Assembly: GCA_038253945.1 (NCBI GenBank)
Contig: JBBSGR010000001.1
Span: 368,340 to 432,339, forward strand
Length of the DNA: 64,000 bases
DNA from: JBBRYW01 sp038253945
Lineage (GTDB): Bacteria; Actinomycetota; Thermoleophilia; Gaiellales; Gaiellaceae
Direction: 5' to 3'
A program made the translations under genes and the position numbers. The notes below the pieces were generated by a model. That model saw only the letters and a program-made list of their open reading frames with translations. It made no database searches and was not told where the DNA came from. Shown piece by piece: positions 24,450 to 32,770 of this stretch. Numbering within the stretch: the stretch's first letter is position 1; each line of letters starts with the position of its first letter.

Positions 24450-25294
24450 ACCAGCGTCGCTGGCCCATCCTCTGGCTCGGCGGGATGTCCGGGGTCGGCA
24501 AGAGCACCGCGGCGCTCGCGCTTGCTCGCCGGTACGACCTGCATCTCTATGCACTCGACTCGCGCACGTACGCTCACGCGTACCGCATGGACGTCCCGGC
24601 TCTCAGGATGACGCTGGACGAGCTCTGGGTCGAGCGCTCGTCTGAGCGGATGTCCGAGGACTTCGAGGACGAGGCACGCAGGCGGTTCGGCCTGGTGCTC
24701 GAGGACCTGGCCGAGCTTCCGGACGACGCTCCCGTGATCGCCGAGGGGCCGCAACTGCTCCCGGAGCTCGTAGGTCCCCCGGCGCTCTTCGTCGTGGCGC
24801 ACACCGATCTCCAGCGCCGGCTCCTCGCGACGCGCGGCTCCTTCACCGAGTCGAGGACTCGCGATCCGGAACGTGCTGTTGCAAACCGTGCCCGCCGCGA
24901 CGAGCTGCTCGCCGAGCACATCCGGCGAGACGCGGGTGCAATGGGGTTTCCGGTCGTCGAGGTGGGGGACGTCGCCGAGACGCGCCCCGCCGTCGAGCAG
25001 GCTTTCGAGCCGGCGCTCCGAGAATGGCTGCGGCAGCCCGATCGAGGCGACGTGGCGGCTCGGCGGCGAAGCGAGAACGACCGCCGCCTGGAGCAGTGGC
25101 GCCTCTACGCCGAGCACGAGCCGCGCGCGGCCGAGGGGCGGGTCGACCTCGCCTGCGAGTGCGACCGCCCGGCATGCCCGGCCACGGTCGAGGTTGGCGT
25201 CGCCGATGCGGGAGGCCGCCCGCACGAGCGCCCGACCCCTGCTCGCGCACGGCTGACGCTAGCGCACGGGCCCTCAAGCGTTCCGCTACCGTGA
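24440..25294 (+). CDS. P-loop kinase-like protein with a C-terminal Cys motif
   Basis: About 284 aa. A nucleotide kinase fold opens with WPILWLGGMSGVGKSTAALALA (Walker A), then LDSRTYAHAYRMD and APVIAEGPQLLPELV; a lid-like Arg-rich region (RTRDPERAVANRARRDELL) follows near residue 150. The C-terminal part ends with VDLACECDRPACPATVEV, a CxC-x4-C pattern that could bind zinc. The substrate is unknown. The start is unresolved: no canonical start codon precedes the first strand. CTG at 24440 (overlapping mqnC by 10 bp) is my provisional choice; ATG at 24485 would cut into the P-loop. It probably belongs to the mqn operon. Confidence 0.65.
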   Translation: MELDQRRWPILWLGGMSGVGKSTAALALARRYDLHLYALDSRTYAHAYRMDVPALRMTLDELWVERSSERMSEDFEDEARRRFGLVLEDLAELPDDAPVIAEGPQLLPELVGPPALFVVAHTDLQRRLLATRGSFTESRTRDPERAVANRARRDELLAEHIRRDAGAMGFPVVEVGDVAETRPAVEQAFEPALREWLRQPDRGDVAARRRSENDRRLEQWRLYAEHEPRAAEGRVDLACECDRPACPATVEVGVADAGGRPHERPTPARARLTLAHGPSSVPLP

Positions 25295-25305
25295 CCTAGA
25301 GGGTC

Positions 25306-27000
25306 ATGCTGCGACGAATCGTCATCGCCTGCCTGGCGGCGGGCTTCGCCGTGCCGGGCGCTGCCGCCGCCCCGACGACGCTGATGCCCGGCGTCACCTA
25401 CGAGCGCGACATCCAGTTCACGAGCCACGGGCCCGTCGTGATGCACGTCCTGACGGCGCCGCGGCCCGGTGGCCTGTACGACCTTCGCCCCGAGCTGTCG
25501 AACGGCGTCATCCCCGGACTCGAGAGACTGACCTCGATCGAGCGGCGCATCTCCCCGCAGGCGACCGTCGCGGGTGTGAGCGGCGACGAGCAGACGAGCG
25601 GTCTGAACCTCCGCGGCGGGGTGCTCGGAAGTCGGCCGCTGTCCGGCCAGTCGAGTATCGGAATCGATGCCTCTGGAAATCTCCACGTCGAGCGGGTCGC
25701 GTTCTTCGCTACCTGGGCCGGAACCGGCGCGCGCCATCCCGGCATCGCGCTGAATCAGTTGCCGACGACCAACGGAATCACCCTCTATACGCCGGTCTGG
25801 GGGCCAACCACACCGGCGGCGACCGACACCGTGGAGGCCGTTCTTCCGAGCTTTCCCGCCGTCGCCTCGAACGTCGACGTCTCGGGCGCCGTGTCTCTGC
25901 TCCGAACCGGCGGAGGCACCGCGATCCCGCCTGCCGGCGCGGTTCTCGTCGCTCGCGGGACGGCTGCCCAGAGCCTCACCGCTGAGGCGCCCGCCGGCTC
26001 GAGGGTGACGGTGCACATGCTCCTCGGCTCGGGCTGGTCGCAGTTTCCGAACGGAATGGGTGGCGGGCCTCTCCTCGTCCGAGGCGGCCGGCCCGTCTTC
26101 CGGGCCGGCGAGCAGTTCTCGATCGACCAGCTCGCGCTGCGCCAGGGCCGGTGCGCCGTCGGTCAGCGCGCGGATGGCAGCATCCTGCTCGTCACGGTCG
26201 ACGGCGGACAGCCGGGATACAGCGCCGGGATGACGAACCTCGAGCTCGCGCAGTCGCTCGCACGCCTCCACGCCGTGACTGCAGCCGGGCTCTCGATCGG
26301 CAATTCGGCGGCTATGGCCTTCGAGGGAACGCTGCTCAGCCGACCTTCCGGCCTGGCGGGCGAGCGCGCGGTCGCAGATGCGTTGCTCGTCTCCTATTCC
26401 GGCGTTCAGGTGACGCAGCCGGATGGGACGGTCGTCTCCCCGAACGGGGACGGCTTCGCGGACATCCAGCCGCTCGCCTACAAGGTTGTCCGCCCCTCCA
26501 CGGTCACCGCCGAGCTGGTCGGTCCCGGCCGGGCGATCCAGTACTCGAGCGGCACGTCCAGGCTGCCGGGGACCTACCGGTTCGCCTTTCCCGGCGAAGG
26601 CTTCCCGCCGCCCACCGAGGGCCTGTGGCGCTGGGTCGTGACGGCGGTCGACGACGCGGGGCGGACCTCGAAGGCCGAGCGGTCGTTTGTCGTGAACAAC
26701 ACGCTCGGGTACCTGCAGCTCGACCAGGCAGTCGTGCCTCGGCGCGGCCGGCTCGCGATCGGCTTCAAGCTGTCGCGCGCCGCGCGGGTCACGGCGGCAA
26801 TCGAGCGGCGGACAGGGATCCTCGCTCGGACGCTCCTCTCGAGCGTGCAGGAGCCGGCTGGGGATGTCGCGCTGGCGTGGGACGGGCGGAACAGCCGCCG
26901 GCAGGCTGTCGCGCCTGGCCGCTATCGCGTCCGGATCACGGCGTCGAGCGAGCTCGGGCGCGTCGACGTGACGCGCGACTTCGTCGTCTCGGCCGGCTAA
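25306..27000 (+). CDS. Secreted phosphodiester glycosidase (NAGPA)-domain protein with FlgD-like C-terminus
   Basis: A 564-aa exported protein with a signal peptide (1-21, MLRRIVIACLAAGFAVPGAAA). The middle (about 240-365) matches the phosphodiester glycosidase family: GMGGGPLLVRGGRP, RCAVGQRADGSILLVTVDGGQPGYSAGMTNLELA, then a GLSIGNSAAMAF segment where GGGS-like motifs usually sit. From about 375, SPNGDGFADIQPLAYKV introduces FlgD-type Ig repeats (to 564) with GDVALAWDGRNSRRQAVAPGRYRVRI. The likely role is in surface polysaccharide processing; substrate unknown. ATG follows a GAGGG. Confidence 0.78.
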   Translation: MLRRIVIACLAAGFAVPGAAAAPTTLMPGVTYERDIQFTSHGPVVMHVLTAPRPGGLYDLRPELSNGVIPGLERLTSIERRISPQATVAGVSGDEQTSGLNLRGGVLGSRPLSGQSSIGIDASGNLHVERVAFFATWAGTGARHPGIALNQLPTTNGITLYTPVWGPTTPAATDTVEAVLPSFPAVASNVDVSGAVSLLRTGGGTAIPPAGAVLVARGTAAQSLTAEAPAGSRVTVHMLLGSGWSQFPNGMGGGPLLVRGGRPVFRAGEQFSIDQLALRQGRCAVGQRADGSILLVTVDGGQPGYSAGMTNLELAQSLARLHAVTAAGLSIGNSAAMAFEGTLLSRPSGLAGERAVADALLVSYSGVQVTQPDGTVVSPNGDGFADIQPLAYKVVRPSTVTAELVGPGRAIQYSSGTSRLPGTYRFAFPGEGFPPPTEGLWRWVVTAVDDAGRTSKAERSFVVNNTLGYLQLDQAVVPRRGRLAIGFKLSRAARVTAAIERRTGILARTLLSSVQEPAGDVALAWDGRNSRRQAVAPGRYRVRITASSELGRVDVTRDFVVSAG

Positions 27001-27003
27001 AAT
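26998..27003 (+). promoter_or_regulatory. Candidate -10 element of a leaderless dedA-like transcript
   Basis: TAAAAT overlaps the stop codon of the glycosidase gene and ends exactly 6 nt before GTG 27010. No Shine-Dalgarno is present. Spacing equals that seen before ubiD and the MntR-like gene. Confidence 0.5.
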
Positions 27004-27009
27004 CCGCCC

Positions 27010-27684
27010 GTGCTGCTCTCGCTCAGCGGCTCGATCACGTCCGCGATCGGGAATCACGGCGTCTACGCCATCTTCGGACTCATGCTCGTGGACGCCGTGT
27101 TTCCGGCGGCAAGCGAGCTCGTGATGCTCTATGCGGGCGCTCTCGCGGCCGGGGCGTTCGCCGGCCAGAGTGTCGTTGTCTTCGGCGACCGGCTCCACTC
27201 GGGGTTCCCGGCGTTTCTCGGCGTCGCGGCCGCCGGAACACTCGGCTACCTGGCGGGGGCCCTCGGCGGCTGGGGGATCGGCGCCTACGGCGGCCGCCCG
27301 CTGCTCGAGCGGCGCGGCCGGTGGCTGCATCTCGGGCCGAGCCGCATGGCGAGAGCGGAGCACTGGTTCGACCGCTTTGGCCAGGCCGCCGCGTTCGTCG
27401 GTCGCATTACGCCCGTCGCGCGCTCGTTCATCTCGATTCCGGCCGGCGTCTTCCGCTTGCCGCTCGGCCCCTACACGCTGCTGACGCTGGCGGGATCCGC
27501 GCTCTGGTGCCTCGCCTTCGCGGGTATCGGGTGGGCCGTCGGCTCGCGCTGGCACCGTGTCCACGAGGATTTTCGCTTCGTCGAGTACGCCGTCGTCCTG
27601 CTGCTCGTGGGCGCGGTCGTGTACCTCGTGCTGCGGATGCGGTCGTCTAGACTCGCTCGTCGTGCCGAAGATCCCGCTCAATGA
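27010..27684 (+). CDS. DedA-family membrane protein
   Basis: A 224-aa polytopic protein of the DedA/VTT superfamily, whose members move lipids such as undecaprenyl phosphate or phosphatidylethanolamine across the membrane. It has the re-entrant-loop motifs GYLAGALGGWGIGAYGGR (about 77-94) and the family hallmark FVGRITPVARSFISIPAGVFR (about 131-151), with DRFGQ before it. GTG start, apparently leaderless. It overlaps the aminotransferase start by 23 bp. Confidence 0.87.
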   Translation: MLLSLSGSITSAIGNHGVYAIFGLMLVDAVFPAASELVMLYAGALAAGAFAGQSVVVFGDRLHSGFPAFLGVAAAGTLGYLAGALGGWGIGAYGGRPLLERRGRWLHLGPSRMARAEHWFDRFGQAAAFVGRITPVARSFISIPAGVFRLPLGPYTLLTLAGSALWCLAFAGIGWAVGSRWHRVHEDFRFVEYAVVLLLVGAVVYLVLRMRSSRLARRAEDPAQ

Positions 27685-28750
27685 CGTCAAGGCGCAGTAC
27701 GCGCCGCTTCTGCCCGAGCTGAAGGAGCGCCTCGCCGAGGTGCTCGAGTCGGGCCGGTTCATCCTCGGCCCGAATGTCGAGGCATTCGAGGCGGAGGCCG
27801 CTCGCTATCTGGGCGTACCGGCCACGGTCGGCGTCGCCAACGGAACCGACGCGCTCGTGCTGGTGCTCGATGCGATGGAGATCGGTCCCGGGGACGAGGT
27901 GATCTGCCCCTCGTTCACGTTCTACGCGACGGCAGAGGCGATCGCCCGCCGGGGCGCCGTACCCGTCTTCGCGGATATCGACCCGGCGACTCTCAACCTC
28001 GATCCCGACGACGCGGCGGGACGAATCACGAGCCGGACCCGCGCGATCATGCCCGTCCACCTGTTCGGCCGACCGGCGCCGCTGGCAGAGCTCGCGGCGC
28101 TCGGCGTGCCCTTGATCGAGGACGCCGCGCAGGCCTTCGGCGCGAAGGGCATCGCCACGACCGGCGCCGCCTCCACCTTCAGCTTCTACCCGACGAAGAA
28201 CCTCTTCTCACTCGGGGACGGAGGTCTCGTCGCGGCTACCGACGAGGCGATCGCCGATCGGGTGCGAATGCTTCGCTTCCACGGCTCGCGGGACAAGGTC
28301 GACTTCCACTTCGTGGGCTACAACTCCCGCCTCGACGAGTTGCAGGCAGCCGCGCTCCGGCTCTTCCTGCCTCACCTGGACGGGTGGAACCGCGCCAGGC
28401 GGGAGGTCGCGAGCCGCTACCGCGAGCTCGGGCTCGGTGAGCTGTGCGAGCTGCCCGCCGACGAGCCGGGCCACGTCTATCACCAGTTCGTGGTTCGCAC
28501 GACCGAGCGTGACCGCCTTCGCGCCGCGCTCGATGCTGCGGGAATCGCCGCGACCTCGTACTACGTGACCCCGCTGCACCTGCAGCCGGCGCTCCGGTTC
28601 CTCGGCTACGGCGAGGGCTCTCTGCCGGAGACCGAACGCGCAGCTGCCGAGAACGTCGCACTGCCGATCTGGGCCGGCCTCGACGAGGGGCGGCAGGAGC
28701 GCGTCGTCTCGGCCATCCGCGAAGCTTCGTCCGTGGAGGCCGTCTCCTGA
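27662..28750 (+). CDS. DegT/DnrJ/EryC1-family PLP-dependent sugar aminotransferase
   Basis: A 362-aa enzyme of the DegT family, which transaminates keto-sugar nucleotides. It starts KIPLNDVKAQYAPLLPEL; GVANGTDALVLVLDAM (about 59) and PSFTFYATAEAI form the PLP phosphate pocket; LIEDAAQAFGA (about 151) carries the Asp that pairs with the pyridine; SFYPTKNLFSLGDGG (about 177) has the PLP lysine. It precedes a sugar 4,6-dehydratase, so together they could make an amino-deoxy sugar. GTG at 27662 has TAGACT 8 nt upstream (27648-27653). The frame is open further upstream in dedA but without family similarity. Confidence 0.9.
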   Translation: MPKIPLNDVKAQYAPLLPELKERLAEVLESGRFILGPNVEAFEAEAARYLGVPATVGVANGTDALVLVLDAMEIGPGDEVICPSFTFYATAEAIARRGAVPVFADIDPATLNLDPDDAAGRITSRTRAIMPVHLFGRPAPLAELAALGVPLIEDAAQAFGAKGIATTGAASTFSFYPTKNLFSLGDGGLVAATDEAIADRVRMLRFHGSRDKVDFHFVGYNSRLDELQAAALRLFLPHLDGWNRARREVASRYRELGLGELCELPADEPGHVYHQFVVRTTERDRLRAALDAAGIAATSYYVTPLHLQPALRFLGYGEGSLPETERAAAENVALPIWAGLDEGRQERVVSAIREASSVEAVS

Positions 28751-28758
28751 GGAGCCCG

Positions 28759-30630
28759 ATCACCAGGCACCGGCTCTGGCAGCTCGGCGTGGACGCCGTG
28801 CTGATCGCGGCCGCCTGGTATCTCGCCTTCCAGCTTCGCTTCGACCGGGGCGTTCCGCCGTACTACCGGCCATGGCTGCACGTCTCGACGATTCTCGTGA
28901 TCGTCGCGGTCAATCTGGCGGTCTTCGTCCTCTTCGGCTTCTACAACCGCTGGTGGCGCTACGTCTCCACACGCGACATGTGGCGCGCGGCCCTCGGGGT
29001 GACCGTCGGGTCGATCTCTGCGTACCTGGTCGTCAACGTCGTCTTCCCTTTCCACGATCTGCGGGTGCCGCGGGGAGCGGCGATCATGGACTGGCTGCTG
29101 CTGCTCGCCTTCGTGGCCGCGGCGCGCCTGCTCGCGCGAACGGTGATCGAGCGGCCCGCTGCGGGCAATCTGCTCGCCCGCGGCAGGGAGGTGATCATCG
29201 TCGGCGCCGGCGACGCCGGCCAGCTCGTGATCCGCGAGCTGCAGCGCTCGCGCGCGCTCGACTACACCGCGATCGGGCTGGTCGACGACGATCCGCGTAA
29301 GAAGAACCTTCGCGTCCACGGCGTGCGCGTCCTCGGAGCGACCGACGAGCTGCCGCACATCCTGCGCGACAACAAGCCCGACGAGCTGCTGATCGCGCTG
29401 CCCTCGGCAGCCGGTGAGACGCGCCAGAGGATCGTGACGATCGCACGCGATGCAGGAGTGCCCGTGAAGACTCTGCCGGGCCTGTACGAGCTGATCTCCG
29501 GCGATCACAACCTGGCCGGGCAGATCCGTCCCGTCCAGGTCGAGGACATCCTCGGTCGCGAGCCGGTCGAGGTGGATCTGGCGCGGGTCGCGGCCTACCT
29601 GCGCGGACAGACCGTCCTCGTCACCGGAGCGGGCGGCTCGATCGGATCCGAGCTCTGCCGTCAGATCGCGCGGCGAGGTGCCGCGCGGATCGTGCTGGTC
29701 GACCAGGCCGAGACGCCGCTCTACGAGATCGAGCGCGAGCTCGTCGACGAGCGTGACTACACGGCTGCCATTCCCGTGCTCGCGGACATTCAGAATCGCG
29801 GCCGGCTGCGCGACGTGTTCGAGCGCTACCGGCCTGCGATCGTCTTCCACGCCGCCGCGTACAAGCACGTGCCGCTGATGGAGATGAACCCGCTCGAGTC
29901 GATCCGCAACAACGTGCTCACGACCAAGCTGCTGGCGGAAGTCGCCGTCGAGTTTCGGGCCGAGCGCTTCGTCCTGATCTCGACCGACAAGGCGCTGAAC
30001 CCGCTTGCCGTCTACGGCCAGTGCAAGGCGGTGTGCGAGTGGATCGTCGAGGCCTACGGGGCGCACGAGGACGTGCCGACCGTCTTCACGGCGGTCCGCT
30101 TCGGCAACGTGCTTGGCTCTGCGGGTAGCGTGATTCAGGTCTTCCGCCGCCAGATCGCGAAGGGCGGGCCGGTCACCGTGACGCACCCGGAGATGACGCG
30201 CTTCTTCATGACGACCCCGGAGGCCGTCTCGCTCGTCGTCCAGGCCGGCGCGATCGGCGGTCACGGCCAGCTCTTCGTGCTCGACATGGGGGAGCCCGTG
30301 CCGATCGTCGAGCTGGCCCGCAACATGATCCGCCTCTCGGGCAAGGAGCCCGACCGCGAGATCCCGATCGAGTTCGTGGGAATCCGCCGCGGCGAGAAGC
30401 TGCACGAGGAGCTGTGGGGCGCGGACGAGACGATCGTGCCCACCGAGCACCCGAAGATCATGCGCGTCACCCGGCCGCCCGTCGACGCCGACCGGCTGGA
30501 GGAAGGCCTGCTCGAGCTCGAGCGGCTCGTGGACTCGGGCGAGACGCTCGAGGCGATTTCGCGGCTGTCCGGCATGGTCGGCGAGCCGGCGCGGGCCCGT
30601 CAGGCTTCGAGCCGGTCAGCCTCGACGTAA
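28759..30630 (+). CDS. Membrane-bound nucleotide-sugar 4,6-dehydratase (CapD/WbpM/PglF family)
   Basis: About 623 aa. Four N-terminal transmembrane helices (about 10-130) are followed by a CoA-binding-like Rossmann domain (VIIVGAGDAGQLVIREL) and the SDR catalytic domain: TVLVTGAGGSIGSELCRQI (about 297), HAAAYKHVPLMEMNP (about 370) and LISTDKALNP...YGQCK, where S/TDKA and YxxxK/C-K mark this family (Tyr often replaced by Met, here YGQCK follows). It converts UDP-GlcNAc-type sugars to 4-keto-6-deoxy forms for polysaccharide. Start: no ATG/GTG until 28789, which trims conserved residues; ATC at 28759 has GAGGAG four nt upstream and restores the family start TRHRLWQLGVDA. Confidence 0.87.
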   Translation: MTRHRLWQLGVDAVLIAAAWYLAFQLRFDRGVPPYYRPWLHVSTILVIVAVNLAVFVLFGFYNRWWRYVSTRDMWRAALGVTVGSISAYLVVNVVFPFHDLRVPRGAAIMDWLLLLAFVAAARLLARTVIERPAAGNLLARGREVIIVGAGDAGQLVIRELQRSRALDYTAIGLVDDDPRKKNLRVHGVRVLGATDELPHILRDNKPDELLIALPSAAGETRQRIVTIARDAGVPVKTLPGLYELISGDHNLAGQIRPVQVEDILGREPVEVDLARVAAYLRGQTVLVTGAGGSIGSELCRQIARRGAARIVLVDQAETPLYEIERELVDERDYTAAIPVLADIQNRGRLRDVFERYRPAIVFHAAAYKHVPLMEMNPLESIRNNVLTTKLLAEVAVEFRAERFVLISTDKALNPLAVYGQCKAVCEWIVEAYGAHEDVPTVFTAVRFGNVLGSAGSVIQVFRRQIAKGGPVTVTHPEMTRFFMTTPEAVSLVVQAGAIGGHGQLFVLDMGEPVPIVELARNMIRLSGKEPDREIPIEFVGIRRGEKLHEELWGADETIVPTEHPKIMRVTRPPVDADRLEEGLLELERLVDSGETLEAISRLSGMVGEPARARQASSRSAST

Positions 30631-30633
30631 TCG

Positions 30634-30656
30634 GCTGCCCTACGGCAGCTTGTTGT
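30634..30656 (+). terminator. Candidate intrinsic terminator after the 4,6-dehydratase gene
   Basis: GCTGCC-CTAC-GGCAGC followed by TTGTTGT, 3 bp after the stop codon of the plus-strand gene. It overlaps the last codons of the convergent cyclase gene. The stem is short (6 bp) but GC-rich, with a modest T tract. Confidence 0.5.
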
Positions 30657-32496
30657 AATCGAGCCAGAGGGCGAGCGCCGCCACCCTCCAGAGCGCGTAT
30701 GCGGGCTTGATCGCTTCGGGCGCCAGGTGAGACACCGTCTGCAATCTCTCGTAGTCGACGCGAAAGGCTTCCAGATCGACGTACTGCGCTATCGAGCCGG
30801 GATTGCGGAAAAGGGCCTCCTCGATCACCTCTCGGTCGACCGTCAGTAGCTTGCGGCTGAAGCTGAAGCCGAGATTGGCCTTCGTCAAACGCCACCGCAC
30901 CTGCTCCGGAAGGACGCCGCCCATCGCGGATCGCAGCGACCAGCGAGTCCAACCGTCTCGAAGCTTCTGGTCGGCCGGGAGCGCGAGACAGTGCTCGGCG
31001 AGCCGGACGTCGAGGAACGGAAAGCGCGGCTCGATTCCGTGCTCGGCATAGACGCGGTCGAGCATGCCGAGCGAGAAGTGGCCGATACCAGACGAGAGGT
31101 GTCGAGCGTGATCCAGGCGAGCGCTTCGAGCTCGCGTGAGCCCTTCTGCGTCCGCAAGCGCCACGCGTTCCGCAATCTCTGGCCGGCTCGCGAAGGCGGT
31201 GGCGAGGGGGACGTCATCGAGCCACGCCGAGCGGCGGCGCCGCAGGGGCCGAGCGATCCTCGCCAGCCCGGCCGGCACGAGCGGTCGCAAGCCGTACCAC
31301 ACCACCATGCTCGAGGTGGTCTGACCTCCGCGGCGACTGAGCGCGGCGGACTCCGACAACAGAGAGCGAATTCGACCCGCGCGAGCGAGCTCGGCCAGCC
31401 GGGCCAAGCCGAAGGAAACGACCCAGTCGCCTCCGAAACCTTCCAGCATCGCTTGGAGGCCCTGCTCCCGGCCGCTCTCGAGAACGGCCCACGCGAGGGC
31501 GATCTGGGGATTCCAGTGAGGCTCGCTCGCCTTCCAGATCGCACGCGCGCTGTTCTCGAGTGGGCTGAACCGCTCGGGCCGGACGTCATGAGCTTCGACG
31601 TCCGCATGCTGGGCGACGGCTCGCGCAAACTCACGCTCGTCAGTCTCCGGAGTCTCCTCGTACACGGCTGTGAAGGTCTTGAGCCTTCCGGGTGCAAGCA
31701 GCCGCTGGGCGATCGTGGCGACGGACGAAGAGTCGAGTCCTCCGGAGAGAGCGGCGCCCGGCGGACCCGGGCCGCGCAGCCGATCGGCGATCGCCTGTGT
31801 CAAGAGGTGGCGAAAGCGCTCGGCATACTCGTCGTCGGAGCCGAGCCTGATCTCACGACTTGCGTCTGGCTGCCAGAACGCTCGCCGCTCCGTCGTGGTG
31901 GGCCGGACGAGCAGCGAGTGCGCCGGCGGCAAGCGGGAGACATCGGCGTACAGCGTGCTGTCATGGTCTTCCACCATCGGGAGGAGGAGGTCAGCGACTG
32001 TCCTTTCGTTCAGCCGGCGCGGCACTTCTGGAAGGGCGAGCAGAGCTCCGACTTCCGTGGCGAACGCGAAGATCTCCCGGGAGACGAAGTAGTGGAACGG
32101 CTTGACGCCGAGATGGTCGCGGGCGCAGAGCGCAGAGCGTCGCTCTGCGTCCCAGACGACCAGAGCGAAATCTCCGATCAGGTGACTCGGCGCCCCGCAC
32201 CCCCACTTTCGATACGCCTCGAGAACGAGCCCCGCGTCATCGCTCACTCCAATGCCCAGCGCATGAGCCAGCTCTGCGCGGTTGTGGATACGCATCTGGC
32301 CTACGAGCTGGACGGCCTGCTTCCCGGCGGTCGGAGATGACTCAGTGTCACGTGCTCGCCAGCCGAGTGCACAGGGGCCGTCAGCCCAGACCCCGACCTC
32401 CCCGCCCCTGTGCGAAAGCCGCTCGAGCATGCTCCGAACGCTCGCGCCATCCGCATGAGCGCCGTCCCGACGAATCAGGCCGGCGATGGCCGTCAA
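30640..32496 (-). CDS. lasC: Lasso peptide cyclase (asparagine synthetase B-like)
   Basis: 618 aa with the asparagine-synthetase layout: an N-terminal Ntn-like domain (about 1-195) and a synthetase domain with the ATP-binding PP-loop GAALSGGLDSSSVATI (about 243). Residue 2 is Thr, not the Cys needed for glutamine hydrolysis, as in lasso cyclases, which adenylate the Asp/Glu side chain of the core and close the macrolactam onto Gly1. The start is TTG at 32496, just downstream of an in-frame stop, and matches the usual AIAGLIRRDG start; no clear Shine-Dalgarno. It follows the precursor gene by 274 bp, with a strong hairpin between. Convergent with the 4,6-dehydratase, 9 bp apart. Confidence 0.9.
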   Translation of the reverse strand: MTAIAGLIRRDGAHADGASVRSMLERLSHRGGEVGVWADGPCALGWRARDTESSPTAGKQAVQLVGQMRIHNRAELAHALGIGVSDDAGLVLEAYRKWGCGAPSHLIGDFALVVWDAERRSALCARDHLGVKPFHYFVSREIFAFATEVGALLALPEVPRRLNERTVADLLLPMVEDHDSTLYADVSRLPPAHSLLVRPTTTERRAFWQPDASREIRLGSDDEYAERFRHLLTQAIADRLRGPGPPGAALSGGLDSSSVATIAQRLLAPGRLKTFTAVYEETPETDEREFARAVAQHADVEAHDVRPERFSPLENSARAIWKASEPHWNPQIALAWAVLESGREQGLQAMLEGFGGDWVVSFGLARLAELARAGRIRSLLSESAALSRRGGQTTSSMVVWYGLRPLVPAGLARIARPLRRRRSAWLDDVPLATAFASRPEIAERVALADAEGLTRARSARLDHARHLSSGIGHFSLGMLDRVYAEHGIEPRFPFLDVRLAEHCLALPADQKLRDGWTRWSLRSAMGGVLPEQVRWRLTKANLGFSFSRKLLTVDREVIEEALFRNPGSIAQYVDLEAFRVDYERLQTVSHLAPEAIKPAYALWRVAALALWLDYNKLP

Positions 32497-32670
32497 ATCG
32501 AGCTACGGGACGCTGGAGTCGACGCTGCCGTCCACGTCGCGTGCGGCTGGGCGTGGCTTCTCAAACGCGTCGGGTTCGGGCTTGCTCCGCCGCAGCGGTG
32601 CACGATGATGACGATCTGTTGGGATCGCCTCACGTTCGTCCGGCAAGGTCGACGGTGCTCTTTATGGGTC

Positions 32671-32706
32671 AGCCCACGCACCGCTCGCAGGAGCGGTGCG
32701 TGGGCT
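32671..32706 (-). terminator. Perfect 16-bp hairpin between lasso precursor and cyclase genes
   Basis: AGCCCACGCACCGCTC and its exact reverse complement flank a GCAG loop, giving a 16-bp GC-rich stem. It lies 64 bp after the precursor stop and 174 bp before the cyclase start in the direction of transcription. No T tract follows on either strand, so it may act as a partial terminator or a 3' stability structure rather than a classic terminator. Apart from the hairpin, the 274-bp gap 32497-32770 shows no gene. Confidence 0.75.
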
Positions 32707-32770
32707 TCAACTCGGGTGCGCTCTCGCGTGGCCAGTAGACGCGCGTAGACGCGAGGAATGACCCAGGGAC

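Noticed and set aside
25105..27762. Very long minus-strand open frame (885 codons) over the P-loop and glycosidase genes
   Set aside because: It is the mirror frame of well-supported plus-strand genes in GC-rich DNA; no motif or domain is visible and the residue mix (Arg, Ala, Pro, Gly rich) is typical of shadows.
32497..32770. A second small lasso precursor in the gap before the cyclase gene
   Set aside because: No open frame there carries a YxxPxL leader or a Gly-x6/7-Asp/Glu core; the gap is dominated by the hairpin.
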